A program made the position numbers and the translations under genes. Positions 1 through 5,839 of a DNA stretch of 47,916 nt are shown here, piece after piece (position 1 is the first letter of the stretch; each line of letters opens with the position of its first letter). The notes beneath the pieces are model-generated. The model made no database searches. It had not been told where the DNA came from and saw only the letters and a list, made by a program, of their open reading frames with translations. This DNA comes from Clostridia bacterium (GTDB lineage: Bacteria > Bacillota > Clostridia > Christensenellales > UBA1242): NCBI GenBank assembly GCA_017938505.1, contig JAGBBH010000028.1:1-47916 (forward strand). Direction: 5' to 3'.

Positions 1-249
1 AAAGAATTGGCAAAAAAACTTGAAGGTCAAACAATTTCACTCAAAATAAAGTGCGGGAGCAATGGCAAAACATTTGGTTCTGTTACAAACAAAGAAATTT
101 CAGAAGGTCTTGAAAAATGCGGGATTGTTCTTGATAAGAAAAAAATCGACATCAAAGAACCTATCAAAAGCACTGGCGTTTATAGCGTAACTGCAAAAAT
201 TTATCCCGAAATTACAGCAAAATTTAATGTTGAAGTTCAAGCAGAATAA
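1..249 (+). CDS. rplI: 50S ribosomal protein L9, C-terminal part (cut by window edge)
   Basis: Only the last 82 residues are present; the reading frame is open at base 1 and ends with TAA at 247-249. The visible part matches the C-terminal domain of L9, a large-subunit protein that binds 23S rRNA through its N-terminal domain. Family hallmarks seen are KLEG near the start, the block GKTFGSVT, the DKKKIDI strand and the KSTGVYSVTAKIYPEI segment. The N-terminal rRNA-binding domain and connecting helix lie outside the window. In most Bacillota rplI sits directly upstream of dnaB; here dnaB is 31 kb away on the opposite strand, so that pair has been broken. The gene ends at a hairpin terminator shared with the convergent rsmA unit. 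Confidence 0.9.
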   Translation, partial: KELAKKLEGQTISLKIKCGSNGKTFGSVTNKEISEGLEKCGIVLDKKKIDIKEPIKSTGVYSVTAKIYPEITAKFNVEVQAE

Positions 250-275
250 GAATTTTGGTTAAAAAAGACCATAAG

Positions 276-307
276 AAAAAACTGAAACAAAAGTTTCAGC
301 TTTTTTT
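276..307. terminator. Bidirectional rho-independent terminator between rplI and the tatD-rsmA unit
   Basis: The stem CTGAAAC (282-288) and GTTTCAG (293-299) closes a 4-nt AAAA loop. It is followed by CTTTTTTT on the plus strand and preceded by an A-run, which is the U-tract on the minus strand. It serves rplI rightward and the rsmA unit leftward. The stop codon of the small leftward ORF (296-298) lies inside the stem. Confidence 0.85.
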
Positions 308-472
308 ATTTCTGTTTTTATATCCCCGACAATTTGTCAATGTTGACAAAGAACAAGAAATTTGATTTACAAGGTTTCGCAGTTGCTCGATTTCTTCTTT
401 GGTTAACCCCTTCGCAAGTTGCATTGCAATTGTTGTTGCAAGCAAGACAAGTTCTTCATCTATCTTTTCCAT
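296..472 (-). CDS. Small hypothetical protein, 58 residues (DUF6774-like)
   Basis: An ATG at 472 opens a 58-codon frame ending in TGA at 296-298, 31 bases after the rsmA stop on the same strand. The predicted product starts MEKIDEELVLLATTIAMQLA, then KGLTKEEIEQL and a Leu/Ser-rich helix, ending in a basic tail. The pattern of a short hydrophobic helix, a G-L-T-K-E-E-I turn and a second helix resembles the small clostridial proteins grouped as DUF6774; this is from memory of the family and unverified. No strong ribosome binding site is visible, so translation may depend on coupling or the ORF may be silent. Its last codons overlap the terminator stem. Function unknown. Confidence 0.5.
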   Translation of the reverse strand: MEKIDEELVLLATTIAMQLAKGLTKEEIEQLRNLVNQISCSLSTLTNCRGYKNRNKKS

Positions 473-503
473 ATTTATTTATATTTTCACTCTGAAGTGA
501 TTG

Positions 504-1289
504 TTACAACTCTTGACACTTAACAAACAACTCGACAAACTCTTTCAAAGAAAACTGTTCCGCCCTTTTCTTTAAAACTTCTTCACTTAAACAATCTTTA
601 AGTTTCTCTTTGCCAAAAACACCTCCAAGATTATTTAACAGAGTCTTTCTTCTCATTGAAAAACAGGCTTTAACAAATTCTGAGAATTTTTCGTTGTCAA
701 CACCCTCAAATTTATTCCTTTCAATTTCGATATGCAACAAAGCCGAATCAACATTTGGTTCCGGGTGAAACATTTTTCTGTTTATAATTCTTGCAATTTT
801 TGGTTTGCCATAAAAATTTGTCATTACGGTTAAAATTCCATAATCCTTTCCTCCAACTTTTGCACAAACCCTTTCTGCAACTTCCTTTTGCACCATAATG
901 GTCAAACTTTCAACCTTTTCACTTTCTTCAAGCAATCTAAAAATGATTGGGGTTGTAATGTAATATGGCAAGTTTGCAACGACTTTGAAATTGTTTGTAA
1001 ATTTTTTTTCAATTTCTTGCATCGACATTTTCATAAAATCACAAAATTCAAATTCCACATTTTTTAGGTTTAATCCTAACAAATGCTCTTTTAGGTCGCC
1101 ATCAATTTCAAATGAAACAACCTTTTTGCAGGCACCACTCAATGCAGTTGTCAAACTTCCTGCTCCAGCACCAATTTCCAAAACTTCATCATCTTGAGAA
1201 ATTTGCGCATCTTTAACAATGGCATTTAACAAATTCGTGTCGCTTATGAAATTTTGACCAAATTTTTTCTTAAACACAAAATCTTTCAT
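504..1289 (-). CDS. rsmA: 16S rRNA (adenine1518-N6/adenine1519-N6) dimethyltransferase RsmA/KsgA
   Basis: RsmA dimethylates two adjacent adenines in the 3' terminal hairpin of 16S rRNA late in 30S assembly, using S-adenosylmethionine. The 261-residue product has the usual family length. Visible motifs are KKFGQNF at 8-14, the SAM-binding motif EIGAGAGSLT at 38-47, the acidic residue E61 that contacts the SAM ribose, the catalytic NLPYY at 106-110, and the conserved RRKTLLNNL segment near residue 210-220. The start ATG overlaps the tatD stop by 4 nt (ATGA), so the two genes are translationally coupled. tatD and rsmA also lie close together in Bacillus and Clostridium, which supports the call. 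Transcription should come from the promoter upstream of tatD. Confidence 0.96.
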   Translation of the reverse strand: MKDFVFKKKFGQNFISDTNLLNAIVKDAQISQDDEVLEIGAGAGSLTTALSGACKKVVSFEIDGDLKEHLLGLNLKNVEFEFCDFMKMSMQEIEKKFTNNFKVVANLPYYITTPIIFRLLEESEKVESLTIMVQKEVAERVCAKVGGKDYGILTVMTNFYGKPKIARIINRKMFHPEPNVDSALLHIEIERNKFEGVDNEKFSEFVKACFSMRRKTLLNNLGGVFGKEKLKDCLSEEVLKKRAEQFSLKEFVELFVKCQEL

Positions 1290-2047
1290 AACTTAAAAAT
1301 CCTTTCCGCATTTTTTGTCGTAACTTTTGCAACTTCTTCCAATGTTATCCCCTTAATTTTTGCAATCATATCTGCAATATAGACAACATTTTTTGGTTCA
1401 TTTCTTTTTCCTCTAAAAGGAACTGGCGAAAGATACGGACAGTCTGTTTCAATTAAAATTCTATCAAGAGGTAATTGTTTGACCACTTCAACAGTGTTTT
1501 TTGCATTGGCAAAAGTTACCACTCCTCCAAACGAAAAAGAAAATCCAAGTTGCATCAAAATTTTTGCACTCTCAACACTCCCCGCATAACAATGAAGCAA
1601 ACTTTCTCGCTTTGGAGGATACTGTTTTAAAATCTCAATAGTATCACCAATGGCATCTCGGCTGTGTATAACAACCGGCAAGTTGACACTGTTTGCAAAC
1701 TCAATTTGTTTAATGAAAACCTCTTTTTGCAAGTCTTTGTTGTCTGTTCGATAGTGATAGTCAAGTCCAATCTCTCCAATCGCAACAACTTTGTTCTCTT
1801 TTGAAAGAGTGAAAATCTTTTCCAAATATCCCTCACGCATTTCCTCAACATTTTCAGGGTGCAAACCAACATTTGCAAAAACACCGGCAAATCTTTTTGA
1901 AAGTTCCACCGCTTGGCAAGACGATGAAAAATTATATGCCGAACAAACAATTCTTTCAACACCACTTTCTGTTGCTCTTGCAACAACATCTTCAACATCA
2001 TCAAATTTGTCATCTGTCAAATGTGCATGAACATCAATAATTTCCAT
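1286..2047 (-). CDS. tatD: TatD-family metal-dependent DNase/hydrolase
   Basis: This 253-residue protein belongs to the TatD/YabD branch of the amidohydrolase superfamily, cytoplasmic metal-dependent nucleases linked to DNA repair and nucleic-acid quality control. Metal ligands are in place: HAH at 7-9, E92 in GEIGLDYH, H128 in VVIHSRDA, H152 in LLHCYAG and D202 in ETDCPYLSP. Length is typical and nothing is missing. The ATG at 2047 follows a near-consensus promoter (2054-2082) whose -10 box ends 6 nt upstream, and no ribosome binding site precedes it, which suggests a leaderless message. The stop overlaps the rsmA start by 4 nt. Confidence 0.95.
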   Translation of the reverse strand: MEIIDVHAHLTDDKFDDVEDVVARATESGVERIVCSAYNFSSSCQAVELSKRFAGVFANVGLHPENVEEMREGYLEKIFTLSKENKVVAIGEIGLDYHYRTDNKDLQKEVFIKQIEFANSVNLPVVIHSRDAIGDTIEILKQYPPKRESLLHCYAGSVESAKILMQLGFSFSFGGVVTFANAKNTVEVVKQLPLDRILIETDCPYLSPVPFRGKRNEPKNVVYIADMIAKIKGITLEEVAKVTTKNAERIFKL

Positions 2048-2053
2048 AATTTA

Positions 2054-2082
2054 AGTTTAACAAAAATTTGCAAATATGTCAA
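2054..2082 (-). promoter_or_regulatory. Sigma-A type promoter of the tatD-rsmA unit
   Basis: On the minus strand TTGACA (2077-2082) and TAAACT (2054-2059) are separated by 17 nt. Only 6 nt separate the -10 box from the tatD ATG at 2047, so the expected transcription start falls on the A of the start codon. Confidence 0.75.
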
Positions 2083-2159
2083 ATTTAAAGATAAAAATCA
2101 AACTTTTTAAACTTCTTCGTTCATTTTTTTTGAGGCAAGTCTATAACCTTGCAAGCAAA

Positions 2160-2167
2160 CATAAACT
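2160..2167 (+). promoter_or_regulatory. Candidate sigma-E-like -10 element of spmAB
   Basis: CATAAACT lies 5 nt before the spmA ATG and resembles the sporulation sigma-E -10 consensus CATACANT in 6 of 8 positions. An ATA triplet about 15 nt upstream could be the -35 element. The match is weak and rests partly on the sporulation role of the gene. Confidence 0.3.
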
Positions 2168-2172
2168 AGAAT

Positions 2173-2748
2173 ATGAACATTTTTTGGCTCATTATGATGC
2201 TTTCCAGCACACTCGTTTTGCTCGTTACAAATCCAAGTGCCGTTCTTTCAGAAATGATTGGTGCTTCTGCCAGTGCATTAAACCTTTGCATTGAACTTTG
2301 TGCAGTTTATGCAGTTTGGCTTGGAATTGTCGAACTTGTTGATGCAAGTGGCCTTGGAGAAAAACTTGCAAAACTTTTGCGACCACTTATCAAACGAATA
2401 TTTAAAGTTGACACGGAAGAAACACAAAAAATTATAGCCCTAAACCTGTCGGCAAATATGCTCGGAATTGGCAATGCCTCCACACCTCTTGGCATCAAGG
2501 CAATGAAAAAACTTGACGATGGTTCTGGCAAGGCAAATTTTGCAATGATAATGCTCATCGTTGTCAACGCCACTTCAATTCAACTTCTTCCAACGACGAT
2601 TATTGGACTTCGTTCAAGTGCTGGTTCCGCCTCTCCCGCAGACATAATCTTGCCAACTCTTTTTGCCACAACCTGCACAACTTTGTGCGGTATTTTGCTT
2701 GTGCACCTGCTAGACAAAATCAAAAGAAGGACACAAAAACAAAGATGA
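2173..2748 (+). CDS. spmA: Spore maturation protein A (SpmA)
   Basis: This 191-residue multi-pass membrane protein contains a nucleoside-transporter 'Gate'-type domain. In Bacillus, SpmA and SpmB are needed for full dehydration of the spore core and heat resistance. Recognisable blocks are the N-terminal membrane segment, the central LSANMLGIGNASTPLGIKAM stretch typical of SpmA, and NATSIQLLPTTIIGLR. The frame is closed by a TAG two codons before the ATG at 2173, so this is the most upstream ATG. No ribosome binding site is visible ahead of it. The stop overlaps the spmB start (ATGA). Its presence argues for an endospore-forming organism or a recent descendant of one. Confidence 0.93.
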   Translation: MNIFWLIMMLSSTLVLLVTNPSAVLSEMIGASASALNLCIELCAVYAVWLGIVELVDASGLGEKLAKLLRPLIKRIFKVDTEETQKIIALNLSANMLGIGNASTPLGIKAMKKLDDGSGKANFAMIMLIVVNATSIQLLPTTIIGLRSSAGSASPADIILPTLFATTCTTLCGILLVHLLDKIKRRTQKQR

Positions 2749-3251
2749 GTGCGTATATCTTGCCTATTTTGTTTATATTTCTTTTTGTTTATTGCTCTTG
2801 CAAAAAAATAAACACTTATGACCACTTTGTCAAAGGTGCAAAGGGGGCCATTCCTCTTGTTTTGGAAATCTTTCCATTTATTGCCTCAATTTTGATTGCC
2901 GTTGCGCTTTTGCGTGCAAGCGGAATTACAAATTGCCTTGCAACTTTTTTATCTCCTGTTTTCGATTTTTTTGGAATTCCCAAAGAACTTTGCGAACTTG
3001 TTATGCTTCGACCCTTTACTGGCAGTGGAAGTTATGGAATTCTAGAAAACATTTTTTCCACATACGGGGCTGACAGCTACATTTCTCGTTGTGCCTGCGT
3101 GATAATGGGTTGCAGCGAAACCATTTTCTATGTTGCAACGGTTTACATTTCCCAAACCAAAGTCAAAAAACTGCTTTATGCCATTCCTGTTGCCCTTGCC
3201 TGCTCCTTTGTTGGAACAATTGTCGCCTGCCTGCTTTGCAAAGTGATATAA
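2745..3251 (+). CDS. spmB: Spore maturation protein B (SpmB)
   Basis: This 168-residue membrane protein is the partner of SpmA. Motifs include KGAKGAIPLVLEIFPFI, the PKELCELVMLRPFTGSGSYG block that is characteristic of SpmB, and the MGCSETIFYV segment. I chose ATG 2745, which overlaps the spmA stop codon. The frame is open further upstream to 2685, but that extension would overlap spmA by about 60 nt and adds 20 polar residues not found in the family. The two genes form a coupled pair, converging on the trmN6 operon. Confidence 0.93.
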   Translation: MSAYILPILFIFLFVYCSCKKINTYDHFVKGAKGAIPLVLEIFPFIASILIAVALLRASGITNCLATFLSPVFDFFGIPKELCELVMLRPFTGSGSYGILENIFSTYGADSYISRCACVIMGCSETIFYVATVYISQTKVKKLLYAIPVALACSFVGTIVACLLCKVI

Positions 3252-3279
3252 AAAATGACAAAGCAACTCCGCTTTGTCA
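3250..3279 (-). terminator. Rho-independent terminator of the holB-ricT-trmN6 operon
   Basis: A 9-bp perfect stem, TGACAAAGC (3256-3264) with GCTTTGTCA (3271-3279), is followed on the minus strand by TTTTTT. The trmN6 stop codon (3277-3279) is the outer part of the stem. On the plus strand no T-run follows, so spmB termination here is less certain. Confidence 0.85.
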
Positions 3280-4011
3280 ATCATTAATAAAATGTTTTGT
3301 TTGCAATGATTCTAAATAATTCCCATTTTCTTCGTTTGTTACAAGATTTGGTAAAACTTTCACTCCGTTTTTTCCACCTTTAACTGCCTTTAGAACAACA
3401 AGTTTAACTTCACCTTTTCCATTTTCTGTAAAAAACATCTCTTTAACCGCAAGGTTGTTTGAATTTAGATTGCAAATAAGTTCACAAGAACGCTCCGCAC
3501 CATAGCAACAATAAAACTCTCCGCCATTTTTTAGCATTGCTGATGCCATTATGCACAACTGCTCACACGAAAGCAAAACTTCCTCTTTGCAACATTTTTT
3601 CACTTCGTTTTGTTTGAAATTTGTTGTTTTGAAATATGGCGGATTTGAAAACACCACATCAATTGAGTTCTTTGGAAAATGCTTTGCAAAATTTTTTATG
3701 TCATCACAAACAACACTAATCTTTTCGCTTAAATCATTAAACTCAACATTTTTGTTTGCCAACTTTTGCATTTGCTCTTGAATTTCAAATGCATAGATTT
3801 TTTTCAAGTTGTTTTTTGCTTGCACCAAAATTGATATAACTCCACTTCCCGTTCCAATTTCAACCGCAATGTCGCTTGGTTTTGTTTTTACATAATTTGC
3901 CAAAACAACACTGTCCGAAGTGAAGTTATATAGTTTTTTATTTTGAATTATTTTAAGGTCTTTACATTGTAAGTCCTCAATTTTTTCATTTTCTTCCAAA
4001 CAAACTTTCAT
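3277..4011 (-). CDS. tRNA1(Val) (adenine37-N6)-methyltransferase-like protein (YabB/TrmN6 family)
   Basis: This 244-residue class I SAM-dependent methyltransferase has the SAM loop EIGTGSGVIS at 51-60 and the N6-adenine/amino methyltransferase motif NPPY at 123-126. The N-terminal segment, with YNFTSDSVVLANY, is typical of the YabB/YfiC family that modifies A37 of tRNA1(Val) in E. coli. The exact tRNA substrate in this organism is unproven. The ATG shares one base with the ricT stop (TGATG), so it is translationally coupled. In Bacillus subtilis yabB also follows holB, yaaT and yabA; here no yabA is present between them. The C-terminal third, with several Cys residues, is the least conserved part. 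Confidence 0.88.
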   Translation of the reverse strand: MKVCLEENEKIEDLQCKDLKIIQNKKLYNFTSDSVVLANYVKTKPSDIAVEIGTGSGVISILVQAKNNLKKIYAFEIQEQMQKLANKNVEFNDLSEKISVVCDDIKNFAKHFPKNSIDVVFSNPPYFKTTNFKQNEVKKCCKEEVLLSCEQLCIMASAMLKNGGEFYCCYGAERSCELICNLNSNNLAVKEMFFTENGKGEVKLVVLKAVKGGKNGVKVLPNLVTNEENGNYLESLQTKHFIND

Positions 4012-4829
4012 CAGTTTTCTCTCTTAAATGAAATTTGATCAAGAGCATAGGTTTTTATTTCTGTTTCATCACCTTTGACAAATTTTATATCAACTTCTTT
4101 TTTGAGAAGATTGTTATATACAACACTGCCATTTCCGTCTTTTGTTGAAACAATGCTTCCAACTTTTGGCATTTCTTTAATTGCTTCCAAATAGCCTTTG
4201 TTTTCATAGGCAAGACAACACATAAGTTTTCCACACAAACCACTTATACTGTTTGGATTTAATGATAAATTTTGATTTTTTGCCATTTTCATTGACACAT
4301 GGTCAAATTCTCCCATATTTTGTGCACAGCAACATACTTTTCCGCAAGGGCCAAATCCACCCAACATTCTCACTTCATCACGACTGCCAATTTGCCTTAG
4401 TTCCACACGCTTTTTAAATGTTTCTGCCAACTTTTTGACAAGTTCACGAAAATCAACTCTGTTGTCTGCTGTGAAATTGATGATATATCTGCTGTTGTCA
4501 TAACTTGCTTCAATTTTCACAATTTTCATTTCAAGGTCAAAGTCTTTGACGATTTGCTTGATTTGTGGATAAAGTTTTTCTGCTTCTTTGTCATAAAACT
4601 CTGCTTTTTCCACAATTTCTTTTGAAGCTTTTTTTAGCACAGTTTTTAGCGGAGAAACCAATGTTGATGGGTCAATTTTTTCTCTCTCTTTAACAACAAC
4701 ACCAATGTCTGCACCTTTTTCAGTGTCAACAATGCAATAATCCCCTTTTTTCAAATCAATTCCATTAGGGTCAAAAGAATAGATATGATTGCTGTTTTTA
4801 AATTTTATTCCAACTGTTTCTATTTGCAT
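4011..4829 (-). CDS. ricT: PSP1-domain protein RicT (YaaT), RNA-maturation/sporulation regulator
   Basis: This 272-residue product carries the PSP1 C-terminal domain. In Bacillus, RicT (YaaT) joins RicA (YmcA) and RicF (YlbF) in an Fe-S-containing complex that assists RNase Y processing and affects competence, biofilm and sporulation. The cysteine pattern is visible: PCGKVCCCAQN around 161-171 (C162, C166-168) and GLCGKLMCC around 197-205 (C199, C204, C205). The start overlaps the end of holB by 10 nt, as in the usual Bacillota gene order holB-yaaT. RicA and RicF genes are not in this window. Confidence 0.92.
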   Translation of the reverse strand: MQIETVGIKFKNSNHIYSFDPNGIDLKKGDYCIVDTEKGADIGVVVKEREKIDPSTLVSPLKTVLKKASKEIVEKAEFYDKEAEKLYPQIKQIVKDFDLEMKIVKIEASYDNSRYIINFTADNRVDFRELVKKLAETFKKRVELRQIGSRDEVRMLGGFGPCGKVCCCAQNMGEFDHVSMKMAKNQNLSLNPNSISGLCGKLMCCLAYENKGYLEAIKEMPKVGSIVSTKDGNGSVVYNNLLKKEVDIKFVKGDETEIKTYALDQISFKREN

Positions 4830-5776
4830 ATAAATTTTACCTCCAACATTTTAAGCAAAAAATTGTCTAGTGTTACGGATAAATTTGCATTAAATTCGAG
4901 TTTTTCTTGCAAATTTGCAATCAGTTTTGTAATTTCACAAATTGCCTCGACAGAAAACTCCGGTTCGACATCTCGTAATTCTTCCATAAACAACTTCAAT
5001 TTGCACAAATTTTCACTGTCGCATTTGATTTTTATAATGTCCTCAAGACACAGTGAAACAATTTCCAAAATGAGATTGAGGTTTTCTTTTTGCGTTGCAA
5101 CTTTGTTTGAAAAAGACAAAACTTGCTTGCTGTTTTTAAGTTCGCATATTAACGAAACTGCCAAATAGGTTAAACTCTTTAAATTTTCATTATTTGACAA
5201 TTCAAGCGTTTTACCTATCCAACCTCCTCCCAAAATGTTTGCCAGACTGTTTTGACAATAAAGAGAAATTTCTTCATTTGAAAGCGGTTGAATTTTAATT
5301 TTGTCGCACCTGCTTTTAATTGTCGGCAACACCCTTTCTTCACTTTTCGCACTTAAAAGAAAAAACACATTCTTTGGTGGTTCTTCCAAAATTTTCAAAA
5401 GTTTGTTTTGCGCTTCTTCTGTTGACACATCAAAGTTGTTAATAATGAAAATCTTGTAAGGTAAATTAACTGGTTTTACAAAACTTTCTGACACAATTTC
5501 ATTTGAATCTGCTACCAACAGTTTTTCTCCGTTCTTTGGATAAACTTTAACATCTAAATCAATTCCCGCTTCGATTTTTTTGAACTCACTGCTTTGGTCA
5601 TCATACATATCAAACATTTGATATTCCAAAAGCATCGCCGTTAAAACCAGCACCTTCTTGCTGGTTATATCGTCTTCGCAAAAAAATAACATTGCGTTGG
5701 CAAGAGAATTGTTTTCTTTTTTTTCTACGATTTTTTTAAAAAAATCCTGATTTTTGATTATTTGTGCAATATTCAT
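4820..5776 (-). CDS. holB: DNA polymerase III subunit delta' (clamp-loader subunit, divergent)
   Basis: The 318-residue product is a AAA+-related clamp-loader subunit that helps load the beta sliding clamp. The most conserved stretch is EAQNKLLKILEEPP at 121-134, followed by a hydrophobic strand and SRC at 155-157. A functional Walker A loop and the four-cysteine zinc module of classical delta' or tau proteins are not visible in the N-terminal 100 residues, which fits the non-ATP-binding delta' role but is more diverged than usual. Assignment rests on the 120-160 block plus gene order with ricT. The ATG lies 6 nt from a near-consensus -10 box and has no ribosome binding site, implying a leaderless start. 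Confidence 0.88.
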   Translation of the reverse strand: MNIAQIIKNQDFFKKIVEKKENNSLANAMLFFCEDDITSKKVLVLTAMLLEYQMFDMYDDQSSEFKKIEAGIDLDVKVYPKNGEKLLVADSNEIVSESFVKPVNLPYKIFIINNFDVSTEEAQNKLLKILEEPPKNVFFLLSAKSEERVLPTIKSRCDKIKIQPLSNEEISLYCQNSLANILGGGWIGKTLELSNNENLKSLTYLAVSLICELKNSKQVLSFSNKVATQKENLNLILEIVSLCLEDIIKIKCDSENLCKLKLFMEELRDVEPEFSVEAICEITKLIANLQEKLEFNANLSVTLDNFLLKMLEVKFICK

Positions 5777-5782
5777 ATTTTG

Positions 5783-5811
5783 ATTTTAACACAAATGCGA
5801 TGAAAAATCAA
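5783..5811 (-). promoter_or_regulatory. Promoter of the holB-ricT-trmN6 operon
   Basis: On the minus strand TTGATT (5806-5811) and TAAAAT (5783-5788) have a 17-nt spacer. The -10 box ends 6 nt before the holB ATG at 5776, the same geometry as at tatD. The promoter lies just beyond the terminator of the P-ATPase gene. Confidence 0.72.
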
Positions 5812-5839
5812 AAATAAAATTGCATTATTTCTAATGCAA
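5812..5839 (-). terminator. Rho-independent terminator of the P-type ATPase gene
   Basis: The 8-bp stem TTGCATTA (5820-5827) with TAATGCAA (5832-5839) closes a TTTC loop and is followed on the minus strand by TTTTATTTTT. The ATPase stop codon (5831-5833) sits at the loop-proximal part of the hairpin. The T-rich tail runs into the holB promoter. Confidence 0.82.

Noticed and set aside
2685..2744. Upstream extension of spmB
   Set aside because: The frame is open to 2685, but the extra 20 residues overlap spmA and are not typical of SpmB; ATG 2745 overlaps the spmA stop as in coupled pairs.
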